The translations under genes were made by a program, and so were the position numbers. A stretch of DNA of 64,000 nt. It comes from QHXM01 sp963697975. GTDB lineage: Bacteria > Acidobacteriota > Blastocatellia > Pyrinomonadales > Pyrinomonadaceae. Below the pieces are notes generated by a model. It was not told where the DNA came from. It saw nothing but the letters and a program-made list of their open reading frames with translations, and searched no databases. The DNA lies in NCBI GenBank assembly GCA_963697975.1, contig OY969111.1, positions 1,178,001 through 1,242,000 of the forward strand. The letters are read 5' to 3'. How positions within the stretch are numbered: the stretch's first letter is position 1; each line of letters begins with the position of its first letter. Below are positions 25,016-33,050 of this stretch, one piece after another.

Positions 25016-25045
25016 TTGTCGAGCGGGCTAGCTTGCTCCTATAAT
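25016..25045 (+). promoter_or_regulatory. Putative sigma-70 promoter of ribA
   Basis: TTGTCG (25016-25021), an 18-base spacer and TATAAT (25040-25045), about 105 bases before the ribA start. The leader between shows no FMN-riboswitch core. Confidence 0.55.
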
Positions 25046-25156
25046 CATCGCACTACTCGTAAATTCAGATGATGCGCCGCTTGAAGTGGCTGCGCGCGGC
25101 GAGGCATCCGGCGCATGGCGGCAAAAGGATAAGAAGGGTAAAGGCTGTTTCAAGGA

Positions 25157-25816
25157 ATGATTGATTTGAAAGAAGAAGAAGAAGAAGCCGTCGCAGCGTG
25201 CCCCTGGGCAGGGCAGGAGCTTTCGGTCGAGCGCGTGGCCGATGCAAGACTACCGACCGAAGTTGGCGAGTTCAGGATCGCTGGCTATCGTGCGCGCGTG
25301 AGCGGTGAGGAGTTCGTCGTTTTATATAAAGGCGAGATGCAACGCGAAATCCCCACGCTCGTCCGCATTCATTCGCAATGTCTGACGGGTGACGTGTTCG
25401 GCTCGACGAAATGCGACTGCGGGCGACAACTCAAGCGGGCGATGGACCTAATCGAGCAGGAAGGGCGCGGCGCAATCGTCTATCAACAACAGGAAGGGCG
25501 CGGCATCGGCATCATCAACAAGATTCGCGCCTACGCTCTGCAAGATGAAGGCGCGGACACGGTGGAAGCAAACGAGCAACTGGGATTTGCCGTTGACTTG
25601 CGCGAATACAGGCAATGCGCCGAAGTCTTGTTTGACATGGGACTGTGCAAGGTGCGCGTGCTATCGAACAATCCTTTGAAGATCGAGGCGCTGGAGGAGG
25701 CCGGACTGGAAGTGGTCGAGCGCGTCTCAATCGAAGTCGAGACGCCGGAACCGGCTGCTCATTATCTCAGAACGAAGAAAGAGAAGATGGGGCACTTGCT
25801 GAAATTCGATAGTTAA
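25157..25816 (+). CDS. ribA: GTP cyclohydrolase II (RibA)
   Basis: A 219-residue monofunctional GTP cyclohydrolase II, which converts GTP to 2,5-diamino-6-ribosylamino-pyrimidinone phosphate, formate and pyrophosphate, the first step of riboflavin synthesis. The zinc ligands Cys75, Cys86 and Cys88 are in HSQCLTGDVFGSTKCDCG. RIHSQC, YQQQEGRGIGIINKIRAY and LSNNPLKI follow the family order. There is no RibB domain, unlike common RibBA fusions. The N-terminal 25 residues (five Glu in a row, PWAGQELSVER) are extra. The ribosome site is unclear: AAGGA touches the ATG, and AAGAAGGG lies about 20 bases upstream. A terminator follows directly, so the gene is monocistronic. Confidence 0.95.
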   Translation: MIDLKEEEEEAVAACPWAGQELSVERVADARLPTEVGEFRIAGYRARVSGEEFVVLYKGEMQREIPTLVRIHSQCLTGDVFGSTKCDCGRQLKRAMDLIEQEGRGAIVYQQQEGRGIGIINKIRAYALQDEGADTVEANEQLGFAVDLREYRQCAEVLFDMGLCKVRVLSNNPLKIEALEEAGLEVVERVSIEVETPEPAAHYLRTKKEKMGHLLKFDS

Positions 25817-25843
25817 GACGGCGCACTGATTGAAGGAGACGAA

Positions 25844-25886
25844 GAGGCCGCAGCCCTGTCACAAGGCTGCGGCCTCCGATTTTTTA
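25844..25886 (+). terminator. Rho-independent terminator after ribA
   Basis: Arms GAGGCCGCAGCC (25844-25855) and GGCTGCGGCCTC (25865-25876) form a perfect 12-bp GC-rich stem with a nine-base loop, followed by a run of six T. It also serves the convergent TPR gene ending at 25914. Confidence 0.93.
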
Positions 25887-25913
25887 GCAGCCAGTTTCGG
25901 CAATCGTCCGAGA

Positions 25914-26972
25914 CTATCCTTTACTACGCAGGTCTTTGATGGCGGCGCGAAGCTTCTCGGCGTCAGGGGCTTTGGGCGACAGCTTCAGATAGGTTTCAAA
26001 TTCGTCCGCCGCCCGCTTGTAATCTTTATTCCCCCAGTAAATTCCGCCGAGGTAACGATGCGCCGGGGCCACTTCGTCTTTGCCTGTGCTGACGGCGGAC
26101 TCTAATTCCTTCCGGGCTTCCTCGTACTTCATGGCATCGAATTGCTTGGTCTTTTCATCCCTGCTCATGTTGAGCAGAGCGATGCCCAGATACATGTGCG
26201 CTGTCGGGATGGCGCTGTTCTTCGTCAAGACCATCCGCAACTGTGTTTCGGCCTCATCAAATTTCTTTTGATTCAGGAGAGCGACGCCATAATTAAGACG
26301 CGCGCCCATGTCGTCAGGCGATAACTTCAGCGCTGCCTGTAACGACTCGGCGGCTTTGTCCGGCTGCCCAATTTTCAGATACTGCATGCCCAACTCGCTG
26401 AGAGCCTGCTGAAACTCGGGATAAGCGGAGACCGCTCCGCTCAAATGTTCGACGGCCTTCTTGCTGTCGTTTTTCGCCGCCGCTTCCGTTCCCTTCGCAT
26501 AAAGATCGCGCGCCGCTTTGGGTATCTTAGAGTAGGCTGCGGCAGTTCCCTTCGCCCTGAGACTGATGGCGAGAGATATAATTCGCCCGCCGGTACTCGC
26601 CGCTCTATCTATCGAGGCAGTTTCACTAGCCTCGTCAAACTCCTTGCCTCCATCAACGACGACTGTGTAATTCCCCGACCGTAGACGGTTAAAGGCGAAA
26701 GAGCCGTCCTCGTCCGTGACGGTGGTTTGATCCGACGTGTCCGCGCTTCTGAGCGTGACCCGCAGGTGCTTATCCCCCTTCGGCTCGACGGGGAAATAAA
26801 CGCGTCCCTTGATGGTGTGGATGCCGTCGTTCGTGCCAGCAAGACCTCGTGAGCTGCCGACGCCGCCCTGCGCGAAAGCTACGGCACAGGAACTAAGCAA
26901 CAGAAAAGAGGAAACTAAAACGAAGGTGAAACAATGCGGACGAGCAGACGCTCGTGCAGGTGCGAGAGCCAT
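25914..26972 (-). CDS. Secreted TPR protein with carboxypeptidase-regulatory-like domain (C)
   Basis: A 352-residue exported protein. Signal sequence FTFVLVSSFLLLSSCAVAFAQ contains LSSC, which could be a lipobox, although AFA-Q also fits signal peptidase I. A beta-sandwich of the carboxypeptidase regulatory type follows (IKGRVYFPVEPKG, VTDEDGSFAFNRLRSGNYTV), then about four tetratricopeptide repeats (residues 150-340) such as FQQALSELGMQYLKIGQPDKA and the closing AADEFETYLKLSP...AAIKDLR. Paralogues lie at 27062 and 31891. Ribosome site AAAAGGAG nine bases before ATG. It follows the 27062 gene by 89 bases on the same strand. A role with the neighbouring TonB receptors is inferred only from repeated co-location. 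Confidence 0.8.
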   Translation of the reverse strand: MALAPARASARPHCFTFVLVSSFLLLSSCAVAFAQGGVGSSRGLAGTNDGIHTIKGRVYFPVEPKGDKHLRVTLRSADTSDQTTVTDEDGSFAFNRLRSGNYTVVVDGGKEFDEASETASIDRAASTGGRIISLAISLRAKGTAAAYSKIPKAARDLYAKGTEAAAKNDSKKAVEHLSGAVSAYPEFQQALSELGMQYLKIGQPDKAAESLQAALKLSPDDMGARLNYGVALLNQKKFDEAETQLRMVLTKNSAIPTAHMYLGIALLNMSRDEKTKQFDAMKYEEARKELESAVSTGKDEVAPAHRYLGGIYWGNKDYKRAADEFETYLKLSPKAPDAEKLRAAIKDLRSKG

Positions 26973-27061
26973 TGCTAATAACTCCTTTTCAAACCTCTGG
27001 ATTGCATGGAAATTTATAGAATCAACCGGGCTTTGACCGACAACGGTCTCAGCCTGAAGAG

Positions 27062-28150
27062 CTACTTCGTGCCGCGCAGGTCTTTAATCGTCGCGCGAAT
27101 GCGTTCGGCTTCCGCAGCTTTGGGCGCGAGTTGCAGATACTTTTCCAACTCGTCTGCGGCGCGCTTGTGATCGCCCCTGCGCCAGTATATTCCACCCAGA
27201 TAGTAGTGCGGCAAGCTCAATTTTTCGCCAGCGATGCTGAGCGTGCGCTGCAACTCCTTTTCCGCTTCGTCGAAATTACGCAAACTGATGAGCGTGATGC
27301 CCAAATACAGGTGCGCTGCCCATGAGGTATCGCTTAATTTCACAGCCTGCCGCAACTGCGCTTCGGCTTCAGCCATCTGCTTCTTCTCCAGCAGCGCGAT
27401 GCCATAATTGAGGCGTGGCATAAACTCGTCGGGCTTGATTCGCAAAGCAGCACGAAACGATTCGACGGCTTTGTCCGCTTGCCCGAGTTTCAAATACTGT
27501 ACGCCCAGTTCATTGAGCGCCAGCGCGAACTCAGGGTAATAGCTGATGGCTTCTCTTAACTGCTGGATGGCTTTTTTACGGTCGCCCGCCTGCACCGATT
27601 CAAGCGCCTTTTCATAAGCCTCGACCGCAGGCTTGGGCAGGTTAGCCAGACTGGCATTGTAGACACCGGGCTTCGCATCAGGATTGACGCCGCGCTTCAA
27701 CCGGAGATTGAAGATGACGTTAAAGGTGCGCGGCACGTTGGTGCGGGCGACCTCGGCGGCTGGAATGTTCCGACTCCGTAATCCACCCGATTCGATGACG
27801 ACTGACTCTCTGGCCGGTTCATAATCTTTCCCGGCTTCGACGGTCAGGTAATAAGAACCCGGCGCGAGAGAGTGGAAGCTGAACGAGCCATTGAGATCGG
27901 AGATGACGAAGAGTTTTTCGGAGCTTGAGCTTTCGAGAGTTACCTTGACGGAGGTCGCATCAGAGCGGCGTCCCGAAGGGAAAAAGATACGCCCCTGAAT
28001 TTTGTGCTGGCCGCCTGTGCCGGTGGTTTCTCTTCCGCCCTGCGCGTAAACGGGAAGCAAGGGTATCAAGAGAAAGAAGAGAAGAGCGAGAGACGGAAGA
28101 AGGCGGAAGATGGAGCGGTGAGCAGTGGCCCGACCAGTAGGGAGAAACAT
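27062..28150 (-). CDS. Secreted TPR protein with carboxypeptidase-regulatory-like domain (B)
   Basis: A 362-residue exported protein from the ATG at 28150, eight bases after AAAGGAG. Signal peptide ends LLPVYAQ. The regulatory-like beta-sandwich (IQGRIFFPSGRRSDATSV, ISDLNGSFSFHSLAPGSYYL) is followed by a linker and TPR units from about residue 165 (YEKALESVQAGDRKKAIQQL, FALALNELGVQYLKLGQADK, MPRLNYGIALLEKKQMAEA) and ends AADELEKYLQLAP...ATIKDLR. It is closely related to the 25914 gene over its length, indicating tandem duplication. Predicted periplasmic. It lies 198 bases after the receptor gene ending at 28349, beyond a strong terminator. Confidence 0.82.
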   Translation of the reverse strand: MFLPTGRATAHRSIFRLLPSLALLFFLLIPLLPVYAQGGRETTGTGGQHKIQGRIFFPSGRRSDATSVKVTLESSSSEKLFVISDLNGSFSFHSLAPGSYYLTVEAGKDYEPARESVVIESGGLRSRNIPAAEVARTNVPRTFNVIFNLRLKRGVNPDAKPGVYNASLANLPKPAVEAYEKALESVQAGDRKKAIQQLREAISYYPEFALALNELGVQYLKLGQADKAVESFRAALRIKPDEFMPRLNYGIALLEKKQMAEAEAQLRQAVKLSDTSWAAHLYLGITLISLRNFDEAEKELQRTLSIAGEKLSLPHYYLGGIYWRRGDHKRAADELEKYLQLAPKAAEAERIRATIKDLRGTK

Positions 28151-28252
28151 TCTGGCGACTCCTTTCTCAAACGGCAAAAAGGTCGAGATTCGAGTTCTAC
28201 TATGATTTCAATTCAACGGACGAAAGTGTCTGTGGGGATGGACATCATACCA

Positions 28253-28293
28253 CAAAAAAAAGAAGAGGGAGAAGCGCTATTGCGCTCCTCCCT
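28253..28293 (-). terminator. Rho-independent terminator of the 28349 receptor gene
   Basis: On the minus strand a 12-bp stem (28293-28282 with 28277-28266, one G-U pair, four-base loop) is followed by CTTCTTTTTTTT. It separates the receptor from the downstream TPR gene. Confidence 0.9.
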
Positions 28294-28306
28294 GCTAAAA
28301 CCTTCG

Positions 28307-28334
28307 CGTGCCTGTGCCGTTAGACACAGGCACG
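28307..28334 (-). repeat. 10-bp hairpin between receptor stop and terminator
   Basis: Arms CGTGCCTGTG (28307-28316) and CACAGGCACG (28325-28334) with an eight-base loop start 15 bases after the receptor stop. In tandem with the following terminator it probably protects the mRNA 3' end. Confidence 0.7.
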
Positions 28335-28348
28335 TGAAAGCAACCAGT

Positions 28349-31300
28349 TTAGAACTGGAATTTGATGCCCAGACGTAGCGACGACGGGAACTGGAAGATC
28401 GTTCCTGAGCCGTAGAACGGATTCCGGAACTGATTTGCCGGAACGTTCGCCACACCGGGGATACCGCTGTTGATCGAGAACGTCTCATCCAGACGAATTG
28501 CGCGCTGGCTGTTGAAGACGTTGAACCAATCGAGTTGGAAGCGCAACTGACGATTCTCACCAAACTGAATCGGATAGTACGCGTTCAGGTCGAGGTTGTA
28601 GGTCGTCGGTGTGCGGGTGCCGCCGATGCTGTCAACCCTGTTCGGGAAGTTAGGATCGGTAGCCACCGTAATCGCCGGAACGACAGCCGTGCCGCGCGTA
28701 ACACCGAAGCCTTCGTTGTTGCCGTAGACTTCGTGCGGGGTCAGCGCGTTGAACGGAATACCGCTCTGCGCGCGGAACGAACCACCGATCAGGAGTTTGA
28801 ACGGCGTGCGATAACTGCCGTCAAACTTGAACTGGTGCGGACGATCATTCGGCAGGCGTCCATAGGCATTAGCCAGGAGGCTGACGAGATCGAACAACGA
28901 AGTGATGTTCGGGTCAGACTGGCCGTTGTCGTTACGGAACAAGCCTTCGTAGTTACCAATCAGGCTGGAGAACACGTAGGAAGCGATGAACTGATAATTG
29001 TTCGTGAAACGCTTCGTGGCCGTGAACTCAAGCGCGCGGTAGTAGCGACGAGCGCGTCCGAAACGTGTTCCGATGGTCGTTTCAGCCAACCTGTCCGTCA
29101 GGCTCTCGCCCGGATTGAAGATGAAGTACGTGTTGCCGTCGTCAAACGAGCCGTCTTCGATGACCGAGCCCTGAGCGCGATAGATACCGCGGAAGCCCAG
29201 CGCGAGGTCTTGCTTGACCTCGTACTCAAAACCGGCAGTCGCTTCGTTAACCGTCTGCGGTTTGAGGTCGGGATCAATCGGCGTCGAGGTCGCGCCGAGG
29301 TTGCCGAAGTTCACTGTGACGGTTGAGCCAACAGGAGCATTCAAGCGATTGACGCGAAGTTGATTGTCCGTCTGGGTCGTATCCGAGCCAGCGCGAACGT
29401 TGAGGTCGAGCGGAATCGGCGTTTCGAGGAAGCGGGCATAGTTAAAGAAGACCTTGCCCTTGCCCTTGCCGGTGAAGTCATAGATCAAGCCAACGCGCGG
29501 TTGCAGGTTGTCCTTGAAGTTGTTGAGCTTCAGGTAGGTCTGGTCGCCGCTGCCGTAAGCCTGTTGATAATCCCAGCGCAGACCGAAGTTGAACTGAACG
29601 TTCTTGCTGAGCTTGTAGTCGTCCTGAAGGTAGAAGCTCTCAACGTTCGTGTAGGTATCGCCTGCGGTGGTTTGCAGTCTGAAGTCACGAACGCCAGTGG
29701 TCACACGGACCAGAAACGGGTTGGTGGTCAAATTTGCAATGACCGCAGCATTGGTGCTGACGGAAGTCGGGCCACCGAGGTTGACACCGGCAGTAAGCAA
29801 CGCCTGAATACGATTGGTCAGCGAAGCGACCGGGCAGACGATGTTCGTGCCCTGAACCTGGCAAACACCGAAGTTGTTGGTCACGCGATAGCCACGTGTC
29901 AGAGTCGTTCCAAACGTTCTGTCCGGGCCGGTCGAAATGGTGTCAATCGAGTAGATGTTTTTGTTGTACTCGAAACCATACTTCAAGGTATGGCGACCAT
30001 AGATGTTCTGGAACCTGGCCTGGACTTCCCAACGGTTGCGATCCTGGTTGGAGAAGAGACCGAAGCCGGGACCCTCGAAGAAGTTGCGCTCCAGGGAGCC
30101 GCCCGTACCGTTGACGAAATCGCCAAAGCCGGTGGCAGGATCAACAACCACAGCAGTGGAGGTCGGATTGACGCGCACGCCGTTGCGGACAACGGCGAAG
30201 TTGTTAAGCAGCAGCGGAACGGTCAAGTCCGACACCGGAAGGGTGTTGGCTCTCTGAAAGTGCAGGCCGAAAGCGAACTCACCGATCCACGTCGGGGTGA
30301 TGGTCGAATTCAAGCGAGCGGTGTAGTTATGGCCGCCAGTCTGAATCTCGCCCTGGAAGGCGGTCAAGTCGTTGCCAAAACCGGAGCCACCGAACAAGAA
30401 CCCTGTCTGCTTCGTGAAATCGCCGAAGGTCGAGAAGGTGAACGTGTTGTTCTGGTTGATGCCCCATGTCATCTTGCCGGAATAGAACGGCGTCGTGACC
30501 TTATTTTCGACTTCCTGACGGAAGGTCTGGGTTAGGAAGCTGTTCACGCGGCGCTGCGGATTGAACGCGCCAAAGAACCAGAGTTTGTCTTTCTTGATCG
30601 GGCCGCCGATGTCGAATCCGGCGTCAATCTCGGAGAAGCCGTTCGGGGCAGCGCCGACGAACGGGAACTGACGAGTCTCACGAACCAAACCCTTGGTCGT
30701 GAAGTAGCCGAACGCGTCGCCGCGAAATTCATTACCACCGCTCTTGGTGATGACGTTGAAGATGCCGCCCGTGCTCTTGCCATACTCAGCGCCGTAAGCG
30801 CCCGTCTTGATTTCCACTTCCTGCACGAACTCGAAGGGCAGGTTCGCGCCCGAGCCGCCAAACGCGGGGTCGGTCGTGTTCACGCCGTCGAGGATGTAAT
30901 TGTTCTCAGGGCCGGATGAACCACCGACGCTGGGGTCGCGGTCACGGCCTGAAGCATCGCGCAGACCCGAACGGGCAACGGTCGGAGCAATCGAATAAAG
31001 CGACTGCACCGTGCGTTGCGTCGGGAAGTTTGAGAACTGCTCGCTGGAGACGTTCGTGCCGCTGGTATTTTGACTAACGTCAACAGCTGCGCCGGAGGTG
31101 TCGGTAATGGTGACCGATGCCGATTGACCGGCAATTGACACCTGAACGTCTGCGGAAGATGTCTTGGACAGATTGACCTCGACATTCTCCTTGGTGGCCT
31201 CGCCGAAGCCGGAGATGGCTCCGACTACGACGGTGTATCTTCCAGGAGGAAGATTCAGGACGCGATAGTGTCCCTGGTCATCGGTCGTAGCTGTCTGAGG

Positions 31301-31477
31301 ACTAATCAGATTCGAGCCTGACACCGTGACAGTGGCATTCGGCACAACCCCGCCTGAGGGGTCTGTGATCGTGCCTTCAATCGAACCTGTCGTTGACGAC
31401 TGCGCCATCGCGCCGCTCATAGTAAAGAGCGCAAGGCACAACGTCAGCAACGACATGGTAAAGATTCGCATTTTCAT
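28349..31477 (-). CDS. Oar-type TonB-dependent receptor (B)
   Basis: A 1042-residue outer-membrane protein. After a signal peptide (SLLTLCLALFTMSGAMAQ) comes a carboxypeptidase-regulatory domain (IEGTITDPSGGVVPNATVTV, LPPGRYTVVV), then a plug-like region (YSIAPTVARSGLRDASGRD, NYILDGVNTTDPA, EVEIKTGAYGAEYGKSTGGI, NVITKSGGNEFRG) and a beta-barrel ending in the outer-membrane signature SLRLGIKFQF with C-terminal Phe. This is the layout of Oar/SusC-like receptors that abound in Acidobacteriota; the substrate is unknown, often oligosaccharides or peptides. The start at 31477 has AAAGGAA nine bases upstream and directly precedes the signal peptide; the frame stays open to 31555. No classical TonB box was identified with certainty. 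Confidence 0.88.
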   Translation of the reverse strand: MKMRIFTMSLLTLCLALFTMSGAMAQSSTTGSIEGTITDPSGGVVPNATVTVSGSNLISPQTATTDDQGHYRVLNLPPGRYTVVVGAISGFGEATKENVEVNLSKTSSADVQVSIAGQSASVTITDTSGAAVDVSQNTSGTNVSSEQFSNFPTQRTVQSLYSIAPTVARSGLRDASGRDRDPSVGGSSGPENNYILDGVNTTDPAFGGSGANLPFEFVQEVEIKTGAYGAEYGKSTGGIFNVITKSGGNEFRGDAFGYFTTKGLVRETRQFPFVGAAPNGFSEIDAGFDIGGPIKKDKLWFFGAFNPQRRVNSFLTQTFRQEVENKVTTPFYSGKMTWGINQNNTFTFSTFGDFTKQTGFLFGGSGFGNDLTAFQGEIQTGGHNYTARLNSTITPTWIGEFAFGLHFQRANTLPVSDLTVPLLLNNFAVVRNGVRVNPTSTAVVVDPATGFGDFVNGTGGSLERNFFEGPGFGLFSNQDRNRWEVQARFQNIYGRHTLKYGFEYNKNIYSIDTISTGPDRTFGTTLTRGYRVTNNFGVCQVQGTNIVCPVASLTNRIQALLTAGVNLGGPTSVSTNAAVIANLTTNPFLVRVTTGVRDFRLQTTAGDTYTNVESFYLQDDYKLSKNVQFNFGLRWDYQQAYGSGDQTYLKLNNFKDNLQPRVGLIYDFTGKGKGKVFFNYARFLETPIPLDLNVRAGSDTTQTDNQLRVNRLNAPVGSTVTVNFGNLGATSTPIDPDLKPQTVNEATAGFEYEVKQDLALGFRGIYRAQGSVIEDGSFDDGNTYFIFNPGESLTDRLAETTIGTRFGRARRYYRALEFTATKRFTNNYQFIASYVFSSLIGNYEGLFRNDNGQSDPNITSLFDLVSLLANAYGRLPNDRPHQFKFDGSYRTPFKLLIGGSFRAQSGIPFNALTPHEVYGNNEGFGVTRGTAVVPAITVATDPNFPNRVDSIGGTRTPTTYNLDLNAYYPIQFGENRQLRFQLDWFNVFNSQRAIRLDETFSINSGIPGVANVPANQFRNPFYGSGTIFQFPSSLRLGIKFQF

Positions 31478-31890
31478 GCTTACTATTCCTTTCTTGGTTT
31501 GCATTTCTTTTATGCTAAACATGCTGCTGCCTTTGGCAGTACCGTGATTTTTCATAGCGAGGGAACTCTGACCTTAAGGGCCAAGCAGCACGGGTTGATT
31601 TTTACTGTAGAGATTCCTAGATTCCACATCGCTTACGAAAATCTGCAACTCTTATGCCCTGCCCTTACGAGGAAGACAACTTTATGTACTTCCTGCATTT
31701 AGCCCGGCCAAGCGAAGGAAAAGAACCTCTCCTGAAATCCAAAAAAATGGTCATAATCCATAAATTAGAACTCACAGTAGGCTGAGTCGGACAAAGCGCT
31801 TTCCGCAATTGGATGGAGACCGAAGAAGACATAACCGGAAGTCGGGGCGTAAGAAGGAAGTTAAGGCAAGACACCGGACATTAGTTTCGC
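31478..31890. other. 413-bp intergenic region upstream of receptor B
   Basis: Nothing I would call a gene; the short open frames on either strand lack ribosome sites. The 3' part is the downstream region of the TPR-A gene and the 5' part must hold the receptor promoter, but I see no convincing -35/-10 pair. Confidence 0.6.
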
Positions 31891-32925
31891 CTATTTGACC
31901 TCGCGCAGTTTTTTAATCGCGGCGCGGATGCTGTCGGCATTTTTAACGTTCGGATTTTTTCGCAAATGCTGTTCCAACTCGTCCGCGGCGCGCGCGTTCT
32001 CACCTTTCATTTCATAGAACATTGCTAGAGAGAGATGGTCGGCTGTCAGCTTCTTCCCGCTCAAGTCAGAGGCTTGGGTGAGAGCTACCTCGGCCCTGGC
32101 AAGCAGGAATTCCCTATCAGAGCGGGCTATCGCAGACTGAGTAGGCTCGATGGTTGAAGCTTGATGAATGAGAGCAATGGCGCGCATCAGCGGATTCATC
32201 GGATTGGAGGGATTCAGGCGAGACGCTTCGGCAAAGACTCCGACGGCGATTGAATACTTCTGCTGCTGCATTAAAACCAACCCGAAGGATTGATACGTTC
32301 GATCATCATTCGGATTTATCTTGCGCGCCTGATCCAACTCTGCGATGGCTTCATCGAACTGCCCGGTTTGAAGCAACTCATTGCCGAGTTCGAGATGCGC
32401 CTCGAAGTATTCAGAGAATAATTTGATGGCCTCTCGCATCAGAGATAGGGCGAGTTCCACCTTACCTTGATCCGCCATTTTCTTCGCCCGCTCAAGCGTC
32501 TCGCGAGCAACCTTCGGAACGTCTTGTTTGAAAGCCGAGATTACTCCGGGGGGCGGCGCGGCATTCGCTTGCTTCGAGCGAAGCTGAATATTTTGCGTGA
32601 AGGATTGCGCAGAGCCACCAAAGGCCGCGACTTCCGCATAGACACTCGTGGTCTCGAACGTGACGCCATCGCCTTCCGCCGTGAGTTCATAAGTTCCATT
32701 TCTCAGACCCGAGAAAGAGAAGTTGCCGCTGAGGTCTGTGAAGGTTTCGTAGATACGCCTGCCGCTGAAGGTCAGCGTAACTTTGATGGGCTGAACAGGC
32801 GCAGAGCCGTTCGGGGCGATGACCTTGCCTTGTAATGATTGAGCGCCTTGAGCGAAGACCGGGCCGATAGCAAAGACAAGCAGGACGAAAGAACTGAGCC
32901 AAACACTATAGAGTCTCTTTATCAC
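31891..32925 (-). CDS. Secreted TPR protein with carboxypeptidase-regulatory-like domain (A)
   Basis: A 344-residue exported protein starting with GTG at 32925, seven bases after AGAGGAGG. Signal peptide ends AIGPVFAQ. The beta-sandwich (LQGKVIAPNGSAPVQPIKVT, FTDLSGNFSFSGLRNGTYEL) is followed by TPR units from about residue 145 (MADQGKVELALSLMREAIKL, FEAHLELGNELLQTGQFDEA, TYQSFGLVLMQQQKYSIAV) and the terminal AADELEQHLRKNP...AAIKKLR. It is the more divergent paralogue of the genes at 25914 and 27062. It sits directly downstream of receptor A, mirroring the order receptor B then TPR-B, TPR-C. Function unknown; periplasmic scaffold or receptor partner is a hypothesis. Confidence 0.82.
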   Translation of the reverse strand: MIKRLYSVWLSSFVLLVFAIGPVFAQGAQSLQGKVIAPNGSAPVQPIKVTLTFSGRRIYETFTDLSGNFSFSGLRNGTYELTAEGDGVTFETTSVYAEVAAFGGSAQSFTQNIQLRSKQANAAPPPGVISAFKQDVPKVARETLERAKKMADQGKVELALSLMREAIKLFSEYFEAHLELGNELLQTGQFDEAIAELDQARKINPNDDRTYQSFGLVLMQQQKYSIAVGVFAEASRLNPSNPMNPLMRAIALIHQASTIEPTQSAIARSDREFLLARAEVALTQASDLSGKKLTADHLSLAMFYEMKGENARAADELEQHLRKNPNVKNADSIRAAIKKLREVK

Positions 32926-32987
32926 CGGGTCGCCTCCTCTGGTAGCGCTGCTTTATTACAACTCATCGGAAGAGAACACAAGGTCGG

Positions 32988-33024
32988 TTAAAAAATGATG
33001 GGGCACTCGAAGAGCGAGTGCCCC
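32988..33024 (-). terminator. Terminator of receptor A gene
   Basis: A perfect 10-bp stem GGGGCACTCG/CGAGTGCCCC (33000-33009 with 33015-33024) and five-base loop, followed on the minus strand by ATCATTTTTTAA. It separates receptor A from TPR-A. Confidence 0.88.
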
Positions 33025-33050
33025 ATTTTAATAGACATCCGGATTGGAAG

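Noticed and set aside
25046..25156. FMN riboswitch upstream of ribA
   Set aside because: None of the conserved RFN core sequences is recognisable in the leader.
29360..30535. Long plus-strand open frame of 391 codons
   Set aside because: It is antisense to the receptor B gene, has no ribosome site and a composition typical of a mirror frame.
31665..31874. Short minus-strand frame of 69 codons in the receptor B upstream gap
   Set aside because: No ribosome site, no family similarity and composition unlike the neighbouring genes.
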